This document shows, in pieces, positions 14,529-15,483 of a stretch of DNA of 15,483 nt. This DNA comes from Spirochaetaceae bacterium (GTDB lineage Bacteria > Spirochaetota > Spirochaetia > SZUA-6 > Bin103). The stretch covers positions 6,433 to 21,915 of the forward strand of contig JAPPKD010000342.1 of assembly GCA_028820215.1 (NCBI GenBank), in the 5' to 3' direction. Each line of letters starts with the position of its first letter. The stretch's first letter is position 1. A model generated the notes under the pieces. The model worked only from the letters and a program-made list of their open reading frames with translations. It was not told the DNA's origin and ran no database searches. Position numbers and translations under genes: made by a program.

Positions 14529-14545
14529 ACGGTTCTGGGAACCGT
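14529..14545. promoter_or_regulatory. Perfect palindrome between PhyH4 and SDR, candidate operator
   Basis: ACGGTTC-TGG-GAACCGT: 7-base arms with a 3-base centre, a size and symmetry suited to a dimeric repressor. It lies just upstream of the SDR ribosome site (AGGAG, 14552-14556) in the 92-base divergent gap, where it could control both genes. A short RNA hairpin is the alternative. No regulator gene is in the window. Confidence 0.45.
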
Positions 14546-14562
14546 TTCCGCAGGAGCGGGTC

Positions 14563-15312
14563 GTGAGCGGCCCCATCGCGCTCGTGACCGGCGCCGGCAG
14601 CGGCGTGGGGCGCGCCACCGCGCTGACGCTGTGCGCGAACGGCTACACCGTCTACCTGTCGGGCAGGCGGGCAGCGGCGCTCCAGGAGACCGTGGAGCGG
14701 GCTCGGAGCCCGGACCGGGCGATCGCCGTGCCCTCGGACGTGACGGACGCCGATGCGGTCGCGGCGCTGTTCGACCGGATCCGTCAGGACCACGGCCGGC
14801 TCGACCTGCTGTTCAACAACGCCGGCACGAACACGGCTGCGGTCCCCGCCGACCAGCTCGACATCGAGCAGTGGCGGATGGTGATCGACATCAACCTCAC
14901 CGGCACCTTCCTGTGCACGCGGCAGGCGATGGCGCTGATGAAGAGCCAGCGCCCGCGCGGCGGCCGCATCGTCAACAACGGCTCGGTGTCCGCGCAGGTG
15001 TCGCGGCCGAACGCCGCCGCCTACACGGCCTCCAAGTTCGGGGTTGCCGGCCTGACCCGGTCCACCGCCCTGGACGGGCGCGCCTTCGACATCGCCTGCG
15101 GGCAGATCGACATCGGCAACGCGGCCACGGAGATGACCGAGCGCATGAACGACGGCGTGCTGCAGCCGGACGGCTCCGTGCGGCCGGAGCCGCGCATCGA
15201 CGTCCAGAACGTGGCCGACGCCGTGCTCTACATGGCGTCGCTGCCGCTGGACGCGAACGTGCCGTTCATCACGGTGATGGCCACGGGGATGCCTCTGTTC
15301 GGGCGAGGGTAG
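14563..15312 (+). CDS. Short-chain dehydrogenase/reductase (SDR), classical type
   Basis: A 249-residue classical SDR, cytoplasmic and NAD(P)-dependent. The cofactor site is TGAGSGVG (9-16), with SGRR (33-36) after the second strand; those Arg residues hint at NADP. FNNAG (84-88) stabilises the core, and the catalytic set is Asn111, Ser141, Tyr154 and Lys158 with the expected spacing (YTASK). The tail ends [11 protein letters not shown], as in a common bacterial SDR group. It interconverts an alcohol and a ketone; the substrate is unknown. The start is GTG at 14563 with AGGAG 6 bases before it, so the start is well supported. Divergence from PhyH4 suggests that one may oxidise what the other produces, an inference from position only. 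Confidence 0.93.
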   Translation: MSGPIALVTGAGSGVGRATALTLCANGYTVYLSGRRAAALQETVERARSPDRAIAVPSDVTDADAVAALFDRIRQDHGRLDLLFNNAGTNTAAVPADQLDIEQWRMVIDINLTGTFLCTRQAMALMKSQRPRGGRIVNNGSVSAQVSRPNAAAYTASKFGVAGLTRSTALDGRAFDIACGQIDIGNAATEMTERMNDGVLQPDGSVRPEPRIDVQNVADAVLYMASLPLDANVPFITVMATGMPLFGRG

Positions 15313-15344
15313 GCGGCCCCGAACCGCCGGTCAGCGCGGCGCTT

Positions 15345-15471
15345 CGACGGACGCCCCGCCCGAACACCGTCGCCTATGGCTCCGGTGTTCGCCCATCCCG
15401 GCCCTTTCCTGGGCGTCCGTCGTATCACCGCTAGCCCGCTTCGCTCACCAAGTCGATCGGCTGGCGTGATC
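15345..15471. repeat. Nested inverted repeats in the right-end noncoding stretch
   Basis: An outer pair CGACGGACGCCC (15345-15356) and GGGCGTCCGTCG (15411-15422) matches perfectly over 12 bases. Inside it CGAACACCG (15361-15369) and CGGTGTTCG (15383-15391) form a 9-base stem with a 13-base loop. A third arm pair, ATCACCGCTAGCC (15424-15436) and GGCTGGCGTGAT (15460-15471), pairs with one bulge and one G-T. No gene is seen from 15313 to the window end. It could be a structured RNA, a transcription end for the SDR gene, or a dispersed palindromic repeat. Confidence 0.5.
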
Positions 15472-15483
15472 GTGGGCCTAAGT

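Noticed and set aside
15424..15483. The right-end bulged stem as an integron attC site
   Set aside because: The arms do not show the conserved core-site sequences, and no integrase or cassette pattern is visible.

Overview
This is a gene-dense, GC-rich bacterial stretch (several coding segments above 70% GC). It holds sixteen protein genes, one cut by the left edge, and no gap between genes longer than about 175 bases. I see no RNA gene, CRISPR array, insertion sequence or phage gene. Four related phytanoyl-CoA dioxygenase-like (PhyH) proteins sit with family-10-like glycosylhydrolase, sialidase-like, MBL-fold, aldo/keto reductase and SDR genes. That mix recalls genomes of uncultured marine or sponge-associated bacteria rich in PhyH paralogs, but the sequence does not fix a phylum.

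Layout, left to right. (1) 1-2129, minus strand: a partial SF1 helicase with a RelE-like N-terminus, preceded by a major facilitator transporter. (2) 2212-4426, plus strand: a class IV aminotransferase and a secreted glycosylhydrolase-like protein, 4 bases apart. (3) 4552-7732, minus strand: an MBL-fold hydrolase followed by three consecutive PhyH genes, the last two coupled by an ATGA overlap. (4) 7744-9515, plus strand: an aldo/keto reductase, then a Fic protein of visibly lower GC. (5) 9516-11389, minus strand: a five-Asp-box beta-propeller gene followed by a methyltransferase. (6) 11388-13022, plus strand: a thiamine-diphosphate enzyme whose start codon shares bases with the divergent propeller start. 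(7) 13030-13485, minus strand: a membrane-anchored coiled coil built of 11-residue repeats, with a fourth PhyH gene (13661-14470) upstream of it. (8) 14563-15312, plus strand: an SDR dehydrogenase divergent from PhyH4 across a perfect palindrome. The last 170 bases are noncoding and carry nested inverted repeats.

The most interesting signal is in the four PhyH proteins. All keep the distal iron-ligand His and the 2-oxoglutarate Arg, but the first facial-triad motif differs in each. PhyH2 has a normal H-A-D. PhyH4 has H-G-G, the Asp-to-Gly change known from Fe/2OG halogenases. PhyH1 and PhyH3 have Q-G-A and Q-G-G. This suggests a set combining one ordinary hydroxylase, one possible halogenase-like enzyme and two members with an altered or absent iron site. 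With the reductases, SDR, aminotransferase, methyltransferase and exporter nearby, the region could modify a small molecule, but the substrate cannot be read from the sequence and the genes form several short transcription units, not one operon.
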